DNA of 64,000 nucleotides, from contig JAXEXP010000102.1 of assembly GCA_034113365.1 (NCBI GenBank), positions 1-64,000 on the forward strand, read 5' to 3'. Positions within the stretch are counted from its first letter, which is position 1. Every line of letters begins with the position of its first letter. Origin of the DNA: Spyradocola sp034113365. Lineage in GTDB: Bacteria; Bacillota; Clostridia; Christensenellales; UBA1750. Below are positions 52,735 through 61,559 of this stretch, piece after piece. Position numbers and translations under genes: made by a program. The notes below the pieces were generated by a model. That model had not been told where the DNA came from. It made no database searches and saw nothing but the letters and a program-made list of their open reading frames with translations.

Positions 52735-54543
52735 TTAATCCGCCTTGAGCACGGCGATGAACGCCTCGCTGGGGAGCTCGACGCTGCCCAGTGTGCGCAT
52801 GCGCTTTTTGCCCTCCTTTTGCTTTTCCAGCAGCTTCTTTTTGCGGGTGATGTCGCCGCCGTAGCACTTGGCCAGCACGTCCTTGCGCATGGCCTTGACG
52901 GTCTCGCGCGCGATGATCTTGCCGCCGACCGCCGCCTGGATCGGGATCTCAAACAGCTGGCGCGGGATGACCTCCTTGAGCTTTTCGGCGATGGCGCGGC
53001 CCCTGGGGTAGGCGCGGTCCTTGTGCACGATGATGGACAGCGCGTCGCAGATGTCGCCGTTGAGCAGTATGTCCAGCTTGACCAGCTCGCTGCGGGCGTA
53101 GCCGTTGAGCTCGTAGTCAAAGGAGGCATAGCCACGCGTGCGGGACTTGAGCGCGTCGAAGAAGTCGTAGATGATTTCGTTGAGGGGCATCTCGTAGTGG
53201 ATCTGCACGCGGCCGGCCTCGATGTACTTCATGTCGATGTACACGCCGCGCTTCTGCTGGCACAGCTCCATGATGGTGCCCACGTAGTCCGACGGCGAGA
53301 AAATCTGCGCCGAGACCATGGGCTCCTCCATGTAGTCGATGTCGGCGGGGTCGGGCAGGTTGGTGGGGTTGTCGATGTACAGCTCGGTTCCGTCGGTCTT
53401 GACGACGTGGTAGACCACCGAGGGAGCGGTGGTGATCAGGTCCAGATCGAACTCGCGCTCGAGGCGCTCCTGGATGACCTCCATGTGCAGAAGGCCCAGG
53501 AAGCCCGCGCGGAAGCCGAAGCCCAGCGCCACGGAGGTCTCCGGCTCGAAGGACAGCGAGGCGTCGTTGAGCTTGAGCTTTTCCAGCGCGTCGCGCAGGT
53601 TCTCGTAGTCGGAGCCGTCGGCGGGGTAGATGCCGCAGAACACCATGGGCTGCACCTGCTTGTAGCCGGGCAGCATCTCATCTGCCGGGCGGTCGGCGGT
53701 GGTGATGGTGTCGCCCACGCGGGTGTCGGCGACCTCCTTGATGGACGCGCCGATGTAGCCCACGTCGCCCGCGAGCAGCTCGCCCACCGGCACCAGCTGG
53801 CCGGGGCGGAAGTAACCCACCTCGGTGACGTCAAACTCCGCGCCCGAGGACATCATGCGGACGCGGTCGCCCACCTTGACCTTGCCCTCCATCACGCGGA
53901 CGAAGGACAGCGCGCCCTTGTAGTTGTCGTAGACGCTGTCGAAGATCAGCGCGCGTAAGGGGGCGTCCTCGTCGCCCTTGGGGGCGGGGACGAGCTTGAC
54001 CACGGCCTCGAGCACATCCTCGACGTTCAGGCCTGTCTTGGCCGAGACCAGCGGCGCGTCGGTGGTGTCCAGGCCGATCACGTCCTCGATCTCCTTTTTG
54101 ACGAAGTCGGGCTGCGCGCTGGGCAGGTCGATCTTGTTGATGACGGGGATGATCTCCAGATCGTGCTCCAGCGCCATGTAGACGTTGGCCAGCGTTTGCG
54201 CCTCGATGCCCTGGGAGGCGTCCACCACCAGCACCGCGCCGTCGCACGCGGCCAGCGAGCGCGACACCTCGTAGGAGAAGTCGACGTGGCCGGGAGTGTC
54301 GATCAGGTTGAGCGTGTAGGTGTTGCCGTCCTTGGCCTTGTAGGGCATGCGCACGGCCTGCGCCTTGATGGTGATGCCGCGCTCGCGCTCCAGATCCATG
54401 TTGTCCAGCACCTGGTCGCTCATCTCGCGCAGGGACATCACGCCGGTCTTTTCGATCAGGCGGTCGGCCAAGGTGGACTTGCCGTGGTCGATGTGCGCGA
54501 TGATGCAGAAATTGCGAATCAGTTCTTCTCTTTTCAAGTTCAT
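52735..54543 (-). CDS. lepA: Elongation factor 4 (LepA)
   Basis: 602 aa. G1 AHIDHGKSTLADRL, G3 DTPGHVDF, G4 NKIDLP, plus the EF4-specific C-terminal domain (GGDITRKKKLLEKQKEGKKR). Back-translocating GTPase on the ribosome. The ATG overlaps the rdgB stop by 4 bp; the SD GGAGG sits almost against the ATG, so translation likely relies on coupling. Confidence 0.98.
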   Translation of the reverse strand: MNLKREELIRNFCIIAHIDHGKSTLADRLIEKTGVMSLREMSDQVLDNMDLERERGITIKAQAVRMPYKAKDGNTYTLNLIDTPGHVDFSYEVSRSLAACDGAVLVVDASQGIEAQTLANVYMALEHDLEIIPVINKIDLPSAQPDFVKKEIEDVIGLDTTDAPLVSAKTGLNVEDVLEAVVKLVPAPKGDEDAPLRALIFDSVYDNYKGALSFVRVMEGKVKVGDRVRMMSSGAEFDVTEVGYFRPGQLVPVGELLAGDVGYIGASIKEVADTRVGDTITTADRPADEMLPGYKQVQPMVFCGIYPADGSDYENLRDALEKLKLNDASLSFEPETSVALGFGFRAGFLGLLHMEVIQERLEREFDLDLITTAPSVVYHVVKTDGTELYIDNPTNLPDPADIDYMEEPMVSAQIFSPSDYVGTIMELCQQKRGVYIDMKYIEAGRVQIHYEMPLNEIIYDFFDALKSRTRGYASFDYELNGYARSELVKLDILLNGDICDALSIIVHKDRAYPRGRAIAEKLKEVIPRQLFEIPIQAAVGGKIIARETVKAMRKDVLAKCYGGDITRKKKLLEKQKEGKKRMRTLGSVELPSEAFIAVLKAD

Positions 54544-55106
54544 TCCTCCGCTTCGAGGCAGGCCGCCAGCTGGGTGAGCGTGTGGCCCACGCTGCGATTC
54601 CGGGCGTCCAGCTGCTCCTGGGTGAATTCCGAGAGCGTGCGATCCGCGCCCTCGGGGATGAAAATATGCCAAAGCGCGCTCCACTGCCGTGAATTGTCCG
54701 CGCCGCGGACCTCAGTGGCGAGCGTGCCTGTGTTTTCCGCTGTGAAATAGTATTCCTGCGCGCCGTCAAAGTAGCCCAGGCACTGGCGGAACGCGCAGCG
54801 GCGGTTGGTTTGACCCTGCATCAAGCGCAGCAGGCCGGGGACGCCCACGGTGCCCAGCGCGTAGTTGACGTAAGAGCCGGGGAAGCCGTTCAGTGCGTCG
54901 ATGTAGAAGCCGCTGTCCAGCACGAAGCAGGGGGCGTCGAGGATGCGGCGCGCCTGCTGGAGCTTTGCGCGGGCGATCACATGCAGATCGTCGCTGCGCG
55001 GCTCGTCAAAGTCGATGGAGCAGCCCTCGATGCGGGCGCTGCGGATGACGTCCTGCGCCTGACGCAGCTTGCCGGGGTTGGCGGTGGCGAAGAGGATGGT
55101 TTTCAT
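54540..55106 (-). CDS. rdgB: Non-canonical purine NTP pyrophosphatase (RdgB/HAM1)
   Basis: 188 aa. Hydrolyses dITP, ITP and XTP. N-terminal ATANPGKLRQAQ (T-x-N-x-x-K), catalytic Asp region FVLDSGFYIDALNGFPGSY, and a late NRSVGHTLTQL (the S.R..A.. region is changed). It is on the short, diverged side of the family but the signatures are clear. Confidence 0.88.
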   Translation of the reverse strand: MKTILFATANPGKLRQAQDVIRSARIEGCSIDFDEPRSDDLHVIARAKLQQARRILDAPCFVLDSGFYIDALNGFPGSYVNYALGTVGVPGLLRLMQGQTNRRCAFRQCLGYFDGAQEYYFTAENTGTLATEVRGADNSRQWSALWHIFIPEGADRTLSEFTQEQLDARNRSVGHTLTQLAACLEAEE

Positions 55107-55108
55107 GG

Positions 55109-55756
55109 CTACATCAGCTGCTCGGGGCGGATGTCCAGCGACTTTTCCAGCTTGCGCTTGACGCGCTGCAGCGCGTTGTCGATGGACTTGACGTGGCGGC
55201 CCAGATCCTGCGCGATCTCCTGATAGCTCTTGCCCTCCAGATAGGAGTTGAGCACCTCCATCTCCAGGTCGCTGAGCACCTCGGAGATGCGGTTCTCGAC
55301 GCTGGAGTAGTCCTCCTGCGAGATGAGCAGCTCCTCGGGGCCCGCCATCTGCACCTCGGAGAGCACGTCCATCAGCGTGCGGTCGCTCTCCTCGTCGTAG
55401 ATGGGGCGGTTGAGCGAGACGTAGGAGTTGAGGGGGATGTGCTTCTGCCGCGTGGCGGTCTTGATGGCCGTGATGATCTGGCGCGTGACGCACAGCTCGG
55501 CAAACGCGCGGAAGGAGGTCAGCTTGTCGGGCCTAAAATCGCGGATGGCCTTGAACAGCCCGATCATGCCCTCCTGCACGATGTCCTCGTGGTCCGCGCC
55601 GATCAGAAAATACGACCGTGCCTTGGAGCGCACGAAATTCTTGTATTTCATCATCAGCAGCTCCAGAGCCGCCTCGTCGCCGTCGCGCGCCAGCAGCGCG
55701 ACGTCCTCGTCCGTCATGCCCTCGTAGGGGGTCTTTGCCTGTTCGTTTTCCGGCAT
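55109..55756 (-). CDS. sigH: RNA polymerase sigma factor SigH (sporulation type)
   Basis: 215 aa from ATG 55756 (GGTGAGG). Region 2 LMMKYKNFVRSKARSYFLIGADHEDIVQEGMIGLFKAIRDF and region 4 DLEMEVLNSYLEGKSYQEIAQDL with KSIDNALQRVKRKLEK match Spo0H. In Bacillota it drives early sporulation and stationary genes. Occupies its conserved place after yacP. Confidence 0.95.
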   Translation of the reverse strand: MPENEQAKTPYEGMTDEDVALLARDGDEAALELLMMKYKNFVRSKARSYFLIGADHEDIVQEGMIGLFKAIRDFRPDKLTSFRAFAELCVTRQIITAIKTATRQKHIPLNSYVSLNRPIYDEESDRTLMDVLSEVQMAGPEELLISQEDYSSVENRISEVLSDLEMEVLNSYLEGKSYQEIAQDLGRHVKSIDNALQRVKRKLEKSLDIRPEQLM

Positions 55757-55787
55757 ATGCCTCACCGCCCTTCTGTACTTACCGGTT

Positions 55788-56318
55788 TCACTTGTCGTCC
55801 TCCGGCTCGCGGCGCATCTGCTCGAGCTGCGCGCGCACCGCCTGGGGGAGCCTGTCCTCAATGGTCTTGGTGTTTTGCGCCCTGGGCGGCTGCCGGTGGC
55901 CCGACTGCGCGCTCTTGGCGCTGCGGACGATGGAGCGCATTTCCTTTGCGGGAATGCGCACCGCGCCGCGCGTGAAGATGACGTTCTGCTCGGTGGCGTC
56001 GGAGGTGGCCACGCGGATGGCCTGCCGTGAAAACCGGGGCAGCTGCGCCATGCGCTCGTCCACCGTGCGCTCGATGAAGTGATCCGCGGTCTCGGATCGC
56101 TTGGTGAAGATCACGTCGATGCCCGCCACGCGCTCGACGGCGGTCTTGAGCTTATCGCCCTTGTAGCCGTCGAACACCAGCATCACCTCGTCGCCCGTAA
56201 AGCCCGCAAAATCCGCCAGCATGCTGGCGAGCAGCTCGCGCGACTGCGAGATATCGGGGATGTGCTGAAACTCCGGCCACGCGCCGATCATGTTGTAGCC
56301 GTCCACGAGGTAGAGCAT
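55788..56318 (-). CDS. yacP: YacP/Rae1-like NYN-domain endoribonuclease
   Basis: 176 aa. NYN/PIN fold: MLYLVDGYNMIGAWPEF, VMLVFDGYKGDK, ETADHFIERTVDERM and VATSDATEQNVIF carry the conserved Asp residues. In B. subtilis Rae1 cuts mRNA in the ribosomal A-site. Three bases after rlmB. Confidence 0.94.
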   Translation of the reverse strand: MLYLVDGYNMIGAWPEFQHIPDISQSRELLASMLADFAGFTGDEVMLVFDGYKGDKLKTAVERVAGIDVIFTKRSETADHFIERTVDERMAQLPRFSRQAIRVATSDATEQNVIFTRGAVRIPAKEMRSIVRSAKSAQSGHRQPPRAQNTKTIEDRLPQAVRAQLEQMRREPEDDK

Positions 56319-56321
56319 GGC

Positions 56322-57101
56322 CTACGCCCTCTGGCGGGCGACCTCGGCCATGAGGATGCCCGCGGCGACCGACGCGTTGAGCGAGTCGATGTGCCCCTTC
56401 ATGGGGATGGAGACGGTGACGTCGCAGGTCTCCCTGACCAACCGCGACACGCCCTCGCCCTCCGCGCCGATGACCAGCGCCACGCCGCCCTTGAAGTTGA
56501 CGCGGTACAGATTCTCGCCGTCCATGTCCGTGGCGTATGCCCAGATGTTCTTTTCCTTCAGCTGCTGCAGCGTGCGGGTGATGTTGGTCACGCGCGCCAC
56601 GCGCACCCATTCCAGCGCGCCGGCTGCGGCCTTCATCGCGGCGGGGGTCAGCCCCACGGCGCGGCGCTCGGGGATGATGACGCCGTGCGCGCCCATGCAG
56701 TCGGCCGAGCGCACGATCGCGCCCAGATTGTGCGGGTCGGTGATGCCGTCCAGCACGATGATAAAGGGATCCTCGCCGCGCTCTGCGGCAAGGGCCAGTA
56801 TGTCGTCCACCTGCGCGTAGCGGTACATGGACACAAACGCCGCGATGCCCTGATGATTGGGGGCGAGCTCGTCCAGCTTGCGGCGATCCACCTCGCGCAC
56901 GATGACGTTCTTTTCCCGCGCGAGGTTCAGCAGCTCGCGCATGGAGCCGTTCTGCTCGCCCTTGGCGACCAGCAGCTTCTCGATGTCGCGGCCCGCGCGC
57001 AGCACCTCGCGCACCGCGTTGCGGCCGACGACGAGGTTCTCCGGCGCCTCTGCCGGGGCGTCGCTGCGGCCTCTGTTGTCAAAGCGTCCCGTGTTGCTCA
57101 T
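56322..57101 (-). CDS. rlmB: 23S rRNA (guanosine-2'-O)-methyltransferase RlmB (TrmH family)
   Basis: 259 aa. SPOUT motifs: ILDGITDPHNLGAIVRSADCMG (N-LGAIxR), VIGAEGEGVSRLV and IPMKGHIDSLNASVAAGI. N-terminal ribosome-binding domain GRNAVREVLRAGRD. ATGA overlap with thyX at the start. Confidence 0.96.
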   Translation of the reverse strand: MSNTGRFDNRGRSDAPAEAPENLVVGRNAVREVLRAGRDIEKLLVAKGEQNGSMRELLNLAREKNVIVREVDRRKLDELAPNHQGIAAFVSMYRYAQVDDILALAAERGEDPFIIVLDGITDPHNLGAIVRSADCMGAHGVIIPERRAVGLTPAAMKAAAGALEWVRVARVTNITRTLQQLKEKNIWAYATDMDGENLYRVNFKGGVALVIGAEGEGVSRLVRETCDVTVSIPMKGHIDSLNASVAAGILMAEVARQRA

Positions 57102-57829
57102 GGTTTCTCCCTCAGTCCCTGTATTTTTTCGCGGACCTCCGCCGCCCTGCCGCAGGTGCGCTTGCCCTCGGGGCAGGCGCCGCGCGCGCAGCCCGGCCCG
57201 GCGTTTTCAAACACGCTGGGCGCGAGCGGATAGACCAGCTCGTACATGCGCCAGGCGGCCTCGCGCACCTCCCACTGGGCGCGGTTGCACATGCGCAGCG
57301 AGAAGAAGTGCAGCAGCTCGCGGGCGTTCATGGTCATCACAATGCGGGTGGCGGCGGCGCCGGGCAGCACAAAGCGCGCGTCCTCGGCGCTGTCCTGCCC
57401 GAGGGCCTCCGACCACTCGTCGTACCAGTGCTGCATGGTCTTCATCTGCCGGGCGAACTTTTCCTCGGCCTCCGGCCCCAGCGCGCGGATGCGGGGCGGC
57501 AGTACATAGTCGAACACCTCCGCGCCCGCCACCGACACGTAGCGCTGGCTCTGCACGGAAAAGCTGGCCACGCGGTGCCGCGTGATCTGCGCCAGCAGCG
57601 TGCGCGACACGCCCTCCAGGCCAAAGGTGAAGCTGGCGTGCTCCGCGATGGAGGTGTGGCCGCTTGCCAGCACGCGGCGGATGTAGGCGGCGTTGTCCGC
57701 CGTATCGGTCTTTTTGTCCAGCCCTTCCAGGTCCAGCGCCGAGTAGCAGGTGCGCGAGGCCATCGCGATGACCTTCTCCGGCTCGGGCGTGTGGGCGATC
57801 AGGGTCACGTTCAGATGCTGCTCAGCCAT
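57098..57829 (-). CDS. thyX: Flavin-dependent thymidylate synthase
   Basis: 243 aa. Signature TRHRVASFSVQSQRY (RHRx7SxR, residues 84-96) with HTSIAEHASFTF. Makes dTMP from dUMP with methylene-THF and FAD, no ThyA-type DHFR cost. C-terminal tail carries extra Cys (GCARGACPEGKRTCG) not needed for catalysis. Overlaps mrnC by 8 bp and rlmB by 4 bp. Confidence 0.95.
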   Translation of the reverse strand: MAEQHLNVTLIAHTPEPEKVIAMASRTCYSALDLEGLDKKTDTADNAAYIRRVLASGHTSIAEHASFTFGLEGVSRTLLAQITRHRVASFSVQSQRYVSVAGAEVFDYVLPPRIRALGPEAEEKFARQMKTMQHWYDEWSEALGQDSAEDARFVLPGAAATRIVMTMNARELLHFFSLRMCNRAQWEVREAAWRMYELVYPLAPSVFENAGPGCARGACPEGKRTCGRAAEVREKIQGLREKP

Positions 57830-58208
57830 TTTGTTCCTCCTTGTTGATCTCCCCCAGCAGCTGCTGCAGGCGGTCGTGCCGTCCACACAGGTAAAGGTAG
57901 CCGCACAGCGCCTCCAGCGCGGTGGCGCGGCTGTAGTCGCCGGGGTTCTGGTTCTTGGGCGGGCGGGAATGCGCGTTGCGCGCGCGCCGGGCGACGTCGG
58001 CCTCCTCCTGTGTCAGGAGCGGCTCGACAAGGTCGAACGCCCTTGCCTGCGAAGCGGCGTTGACGCGCGATATGGCGCGCTTATGCAGCTTCTGCACGGA
58101 CTCGTCGTGCCTGTCCAGCACGTCGCCGCGCACAAACAGGTCGTAAATGGTATCGCCGATATAGGCCAGCTGCAGCCCGTTGAGCTGCCGCACGCGTTTT
58201 TCATCCAT
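57822..58208 (-). CDS. mrnC: Mini-ribonuclease III
   Basis: 128 aa RNase III catalytic domain without dsRNA-binding domain: LAYIGDTIYDLFVRGDVL (catalytic Glu/Asp region, GD.IYDL), NAHSRPPKNQNPGDYSRATALEALCGYLYL (last motif with Glu). Matures 23S rRNA in Bacillota. First gene of the operon to lepA; cysS, its usual predecessor, is not here. Confidence 0.95.
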   Translation of the reverse strand: MDEKRVRQLNGLQLAYIGDTIYDLFVRGDVLDRHDESVQKLHKRAISRVNAASQARAFDLVEPLLTQEEADVARRARNAHSRPPKNQNPGDYSRATALEALCGYLYLCGRHDRLQQLLGEINKEEQNG

Positions 58209-58266
58209 AGATTCGTCTCAACGCCTTCCCGCGACGCCATGCGCCCTGCGCACACGTCAGCAGTTT

Positions 58267-58295
58267 ATTATAACACACTTTTGCCCCCTGCACAA
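58267..58295 (-). promoter_or_regulatory. Promoter of the mrnC-lepA operon
   Basis: Minus-strand TATAAT at 58267-58272 with a weak -35 TTGTGC (58290-58295) at 17 bp. Confidence 0.6.
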
Positions 58296-58300
58296 TCGAC

Positions 58301-58335
58301 AAAAGGGGGCCGCAGCGTGATTTGCTGCGGCCCCC
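58301..58335 (-). terminator. Terminator of thiT
   Basis: GGGGGCCGCAGC / GCTGCGGCCCCC, 12-bp stem, then TTTT on the minus strand. Confidence 0.9.
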
Positions 58336-58359
58336 AGGCCGATTTTCCGGTCAATCCCG

Positions 58360-58995
58360 TCAGTTGCGCACGGCCATCTGTCGTGCGAACTTGCGCACGC
58401 CGGGGATGAAGCCGATCACCGCGCAGATGAGCGCGTCCACGCCTGCGCTGGTGAGGTTGTAGACCAGCGAGTAGACCAGCGGGTTCATGCCCTCGGGCGC
58501 GTACTCGGCAAAGTAGACCACGCCGGAGAGCACGTGGAAGAACACGCGCACGATGCCGGCCACGACCACGCCCACGGAGAAATTGAAGGGAGACTTCCAG
58601 TTGCGGAACAGCGCGACCAGCGCGAGGCTGCCGAAGGCGAGGATGTAGTCCAGCGTGGCCTGCACCCAGCCGACGATGTACATGTCCTGGAACATCTGCA
58701 GCACGCCGTAGGCCATGGAGCAGACGAGGCCGGGGCCGAAGCCGAACGCGTAGGCGAACATCATGATGGGCAGCATGGAGGCGGGGGTGATGGAGCCGCC
58801 CTGCGGCATCTTGAGCAGGCGGATGTAGGACAGCACGAAGGAGATGGCGATGCACAGCGCGGCGTAGGCCAGCATCTTGGCATTCCACTTTACCTTGGTG
58901 GCAAAGCACATCAGCGCCACGCCGAAGGCCACGATCAGGCCCAGCGCGATCCAGGTGCCCACCGGGATCTCGGCAAACTTTTCAAACATTTCCAT
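58360..58995 (-). CDS. thiT: Thiamine ECF transporter S component ThiT
   Basis: 211 aa, six membrane helices. Thiamine-binding loop GGSITPASMLPIMMFAYAFG, and Ala-x3-Ala of helix 1 and YNLTSAGVDALICAVIG as family marks. Imports thiamine with the shared EcfAA'T module, which is elsewhere. A TPP riboswitch lies upstream. AGGAGTG precedes the start. Confidence 0.95.
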   Translation of the reverse strand: MEMFEKFAEIPVGTWIALGLIVAFGVALMCFATKVKWNAKMLAYAALCIAISFVLSYIRLLKMPQGGSITPASMLPIMMFAYAFGFGPGLVCSMAYGVLQMFQDMYIVGWVQATLDYILAFGSLALVALFRNWKSPFNFSVGVVVAGIVRVFFHVLSGVVYFAEYAPEGMNPLVYSLVYNLTSAGVDALICAVIGFIPGVRKFARQMAVRN

Positions 58996-59039
58996 ATTGG
59001 AGACACTCCTCTCTTGATTGCGTGGGTTCCCCGGGACAT

Positions 59040-59203
59040 AAAAAAACCGTGCTCAGCCAAATGAACACGGGAATGCGTGCCAAAGTGTTTACAGGTTGGA
59101 AACAGGCAAACAGCTTGACTTATGCGCTTCCCTACGGTAGGATTAACTACACAGGTTCAAAGGGTTGAAGCTGCGCTTCTCTCAGCCCGGAGGCTCCCCC
59201 AGC
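59040..59203 (-). promoter_or_regulatory. TPP riboswitch with terminator platform for thiT
   Basis: Minus-strand aptamer, about 59125-59203: GGGGGAGCC, GGCTGAGAGAAGC, then ACCCTTTGAACCTG and CGTAGGGAAGC, the thi-box core. It is followed by CCGTGTTCA / TGAGCACGG stem and T7 (59040-59070), a terminator expected to form when TPP is bound. Switches off thiT when thiamine is plentiful. Confidence 0.96.
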
Positions 59204-59215
59204 TTTTTCGGAATT

Positions 59216-59244
59216 ATCATAAGCCCTTGGGCGCCTTTTGTCAA
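59216..59244 (-). promoter_or_regulatory. Promoter of the thiT riboswitch
   Basis: Minus-strand TTGACA (59239-59244), 17-bp spacer, TATGAT (59216-59221). Confidence 0.85.
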
Positions 59245-59301
59245 GAACTGTTTCATGATAAGGATATGAAGCGCTTTTTCCCGACGGTTAGGAGGCGCGC
59301 C

Positions 59302-59886
59302 ATGCCGCATCATTTTTTTGCCTACATGTCCCGCATGAAGCACATCAAGCGCTGGGCGCTGATGCGCAACACCTGGCAGGAGGACATCGCGCAGCACTCG
59401 CTGCAGGTGGGCATGATCGCCCATGCGCTGGCCTGCCTGCACAACGAGCGCTTCGGCGGCGGCGCGAACCCCGCGCGGGCGCTGGAGCTGGCCGTCTACC
59501 ACGAGGCGCCCGAGGTCATCACCGGCGACCTGCCCACGCCCATCAAATACTTCAACCCCGACATCCGCGCGTCCTACAAGCGCATCGAGGGCGTTGCGGC
59601 GGACAAGCTGCTCACCATGCTGCCCGGCGACCTGCAGCCCTCTTACGCGCCGCTGCTGTGCGCACCCGAGCAGGACCCCGAGTGGCGCAGGGTGAAGGCC
59701 GCGGACAAGATCGCCGCCTACATCAAGTGCGTGGAGGAGGAGCGCGCAGGCAACGCGGAGTTTTCCAAGGCCGGGCAGAGCATCCGCCGCGAGCTGGACG
59801 GGTTTTCCGCGCAGCTGCCCGAGGTGCAGGCCTTTCTCGAGGACTTCCTGCCCTCCTTCAGCCTGACGCTGGACGAGCTGAACTGA
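59302..59886 (+). CDS. HD-domain 5'-deoxynucleotidase, YfbR type
   Basis: 194 aa. NTWQEDIAQHSLQVGMIAHAL (first His), YHEAPEVITGDLPTPIKYF (His, Asp with the YfbR-specific E..TGD.PTP) and KAADKIAAYIKC (Asp-Lys). Removes phosphate from dNMPs. AGGAGG upstream of ATG 59302. Divergent from thiT. Confidence 0.92.
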   Translation: MPHHFFAYMSRMKHIKRWALMRNTWQEDIAQHSLQVGMIAHALACLHNERFGGGANPARALELAVYHEAPEVITGDLPTPIKYFNPDIRASYKRIEGVAADKLLTMLPGDLQPSYAPLLCAPEQDPEWRRVKAADKIAAYIKCVEEERAGNAEFSKAGQSIRRELDGFSAQLPEVQAFLEDFLPSFSLTLDELN

Positions 59887-59957
59887 AGTGCAACATTTTC
59901 CCCGCGTGGTTCGTCTGTTTGACAACTTAAATGGAACTCTTTTTTCAGGAGGCTGCT

Positions 59958-61268
59958 ATGTACCGCAAGATCATGTGTATCGTGCTTTGCCTGATGCTGC
60001 TGAGCGTCACCGCCTGTGCGGCAAAGACGCCCGCGGCAGACCCCGCTCCCGCCCCGGAGGAGACGCCCGCCGCCGAGATCCCTGCCGAGGGCACGCCCGC
60101 GCCCAGCGCTTCGGACGAGCCTGCGCCCGACGAGGATCCCGTGGACATGACCCGCGTATCCGACATGCTGCTGCAGACCGAGAACTTCTCCGTCGCGCTG
60201 CTCAAGAACCTCAAGACGGCGTACACCGAGCAGAACACGCTGTTCTCGCCGCTGGCGCTCAACGCGTCCGTCGCGTCGCTGTACGCGGCTGCGGGCGGCG
60301 ACACCGAGGAGGAGCTGCGCGTGCTGATGGGCTACACCACAGAGCCCGAGGACACGGTGGAGACGCTGGCCACGCTCATCGCCTCCATCGACAGCGACCG
60401 CTTCAGCCTGGGCAACAGCCTGCACCTGACAAAGCGCGTGGGCTTCTCCGAGGAATACCTGAACAACGTCGCCTCGCCGCTGCGCATCAGCACCTATTCG
60501 CAGGACTATGCGGACGTGGCCACCTTCCAGTCCATCAACGCCTGCGCCGAGGTGTTCACCGGCGGCAAGGTGCCCTCCGTGCTGGAGAGCACCGCCGCGG
60601 CCGACACGCTGTACCTGCTGACGGCCTTTGACGTCAGGGGCGCGTTCGATCAGCCCTTTGACGCCGCCCGCACCACCACCGGCTCCTTCGAGTCGCCCAC
60701 GGGCCTGGTGTCCTGCCGCATGATGCGCGGAGACTTCACGCTGGGCTACGCCGAGGACGAGTACATGCAGCTGGTCAGCCTGCCCCTGGAGGGCGGCGCG
60801 ATGCAGCTCAAGCTCATCCTGCCGCGCGAGGGCGGCGAGAGCGCGTTTGACGAGGCGCTGATCCAGTACGCCGACGCGTGGCTCTCCCCCGAGGCCGAGA
60901 CGCAGCAGTCCGTGAGCCTGACGCTGCCCGCCTTTACGCTCTCCTCCAACGCCAGCTACCGCGAGATCCTGGCCTCCATGGGCCTGAACAACGCGCTGCG
61001 CGCCCAGACCGTGGAGCTGACGGGCATGCTCAACCCCGACCTGGTGCTGCCCACCCCCGTCAACGACGTGTTCTCCGTCGCCGCACTGACCTTCTCCGAG
61101 GGCGGCGTCAACCTGCGCGACGGCCAGACCATCTCCCCCGCCGCGGCCGAGCCCTCCGAGGAGAGCGTCGAGCTGGTGTTCGACCACCCCTTCCTGGCGG
61201 CCGTCACCGACACCCAGACCGGCGCGCTGCTGGCCGTGGGCTGGGTCACCACCGTCGCCGAGCGCTGA
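59958..61268 (+). CDS. Serpin-family lipoprotein
   Basis: 436 aa. Signal peptide with lipobox VTAC (Cys20), a 50-residue Pro/Ala/Glu linker, then a serpin domain (about 75-435): NTLFSPLALNASVASLYAAA, LLTAFDVRGAFDQPF, and FDHPFLAAVTDTQTGALLAVGW, the serpin signature. The reactive-loop hinge is SEGGVNLRDGQTISPAAA: Gly replaces the usual Thr at P14 and the small-residue P12-P9 run is absent, so classic inhibition is doubtful. AGGAGG precedes ATG. Confidence 0.85.
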   Translation: MYRKIMCIVLCLMLLSVTACAAKTPAADPAPAPEETPAAEIPAEGTPAPSASDEPAPDEDPVDMTRVSDMLLQTENFSVALLKNLKTAYTEQNTLFSPLALNASVASLYAAAGGDTEEELRVLMGYTTEPEDTVETLATLIASIDSDRFSLGNSLHLTKRVGFSEEYLNNVASPLRISTYSQDYADVATFQSINACAEVFTGGKVPSVLESTAAADTLYLLTAFDVRGAFDQPFDAARTTTGSFESPTGLVSCRMMRGDFTLGYAEDEYMQLVSLPLEGGAMQLKLILPREGGESAFDEALIQYADAWLSPEAETQQSVSLTLPAFTLSSNASYREILASMGLNNALRAQTVELTGMLNPDLVLPTPVNDVFSVAALTFSEGGVNLRDGQTISPAAAEPSEESVELVFDHPFLAAVTDTQTGALLAVGWVTTVAER

Positions 61269-61284
61269 GTACACAATACGATTT

Positions 61285-61320
61285 AAGGCATCCGCAGGGA
61301 GTTGACCTTGCGGATGCCTT
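61285..61320. terminator. Hairpin after the serpin gene
   Basis: AAGGCATCCGCA / TGCGGATGCCTT perfect stem, 12-base loop; T-run is poor, so a terminator is likely but not certain. Confidence 0.6.
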
Positions 61321-61369
61321 GCTGTGTGCAGAATAACGTTTGGAGCACATCATTGGGGTTACGGCCTTA

Positions 61370-61510
61370 AGGCTCCCCTTGAGGTTTACCCGGAGGGGCG
61401 AAGCCCTGAAGGTCGAGCGTTTTTTCAGAAACAGTCCAGTGGACTGTTTTGAAAAATAAGCCGACCGGAACACCGGGCTTTCCTGAAAGGGAAGCACGGT
61501 GCGGAGCGGG
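61370..61510. repeat. Interspersed repeat R2, copy 2
   Basis: Same ordered blocks as 48837-48982, including AGGGGCGAAGCCCTG, the 21-bp palindrome (61429-61449), AATAAGCCGACCGGAACACC and GGTGCGGAGCGGG. Noncoding. Confidence 0.8.
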
Positions 61511-61548
61511 GGGCTGGCCGGCCTTCGGCCGGCTGAAGGGTGGAGCCG
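61479..61548. repeat. Interspersed repeat R3, copy 2 (overlaps R2 end)
   Basis: Contains AAGGGAAGC and CCGGCCTTCGGCCGGCTG, AAGGGTG, as at 22196-22290. In this copy R2 and R3 are fused, as R2 and R1 are at 48.9 kb. Confidence 0.7.
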
Positions 61549-61559
61549 CAACTTCGTCT

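Noticed and set aside
59929..59934. TTGACA upstream of the serpin gene as a -35 box
   Set aside because: The position of the -10 would fall on the SD and does not match; no promoter called.
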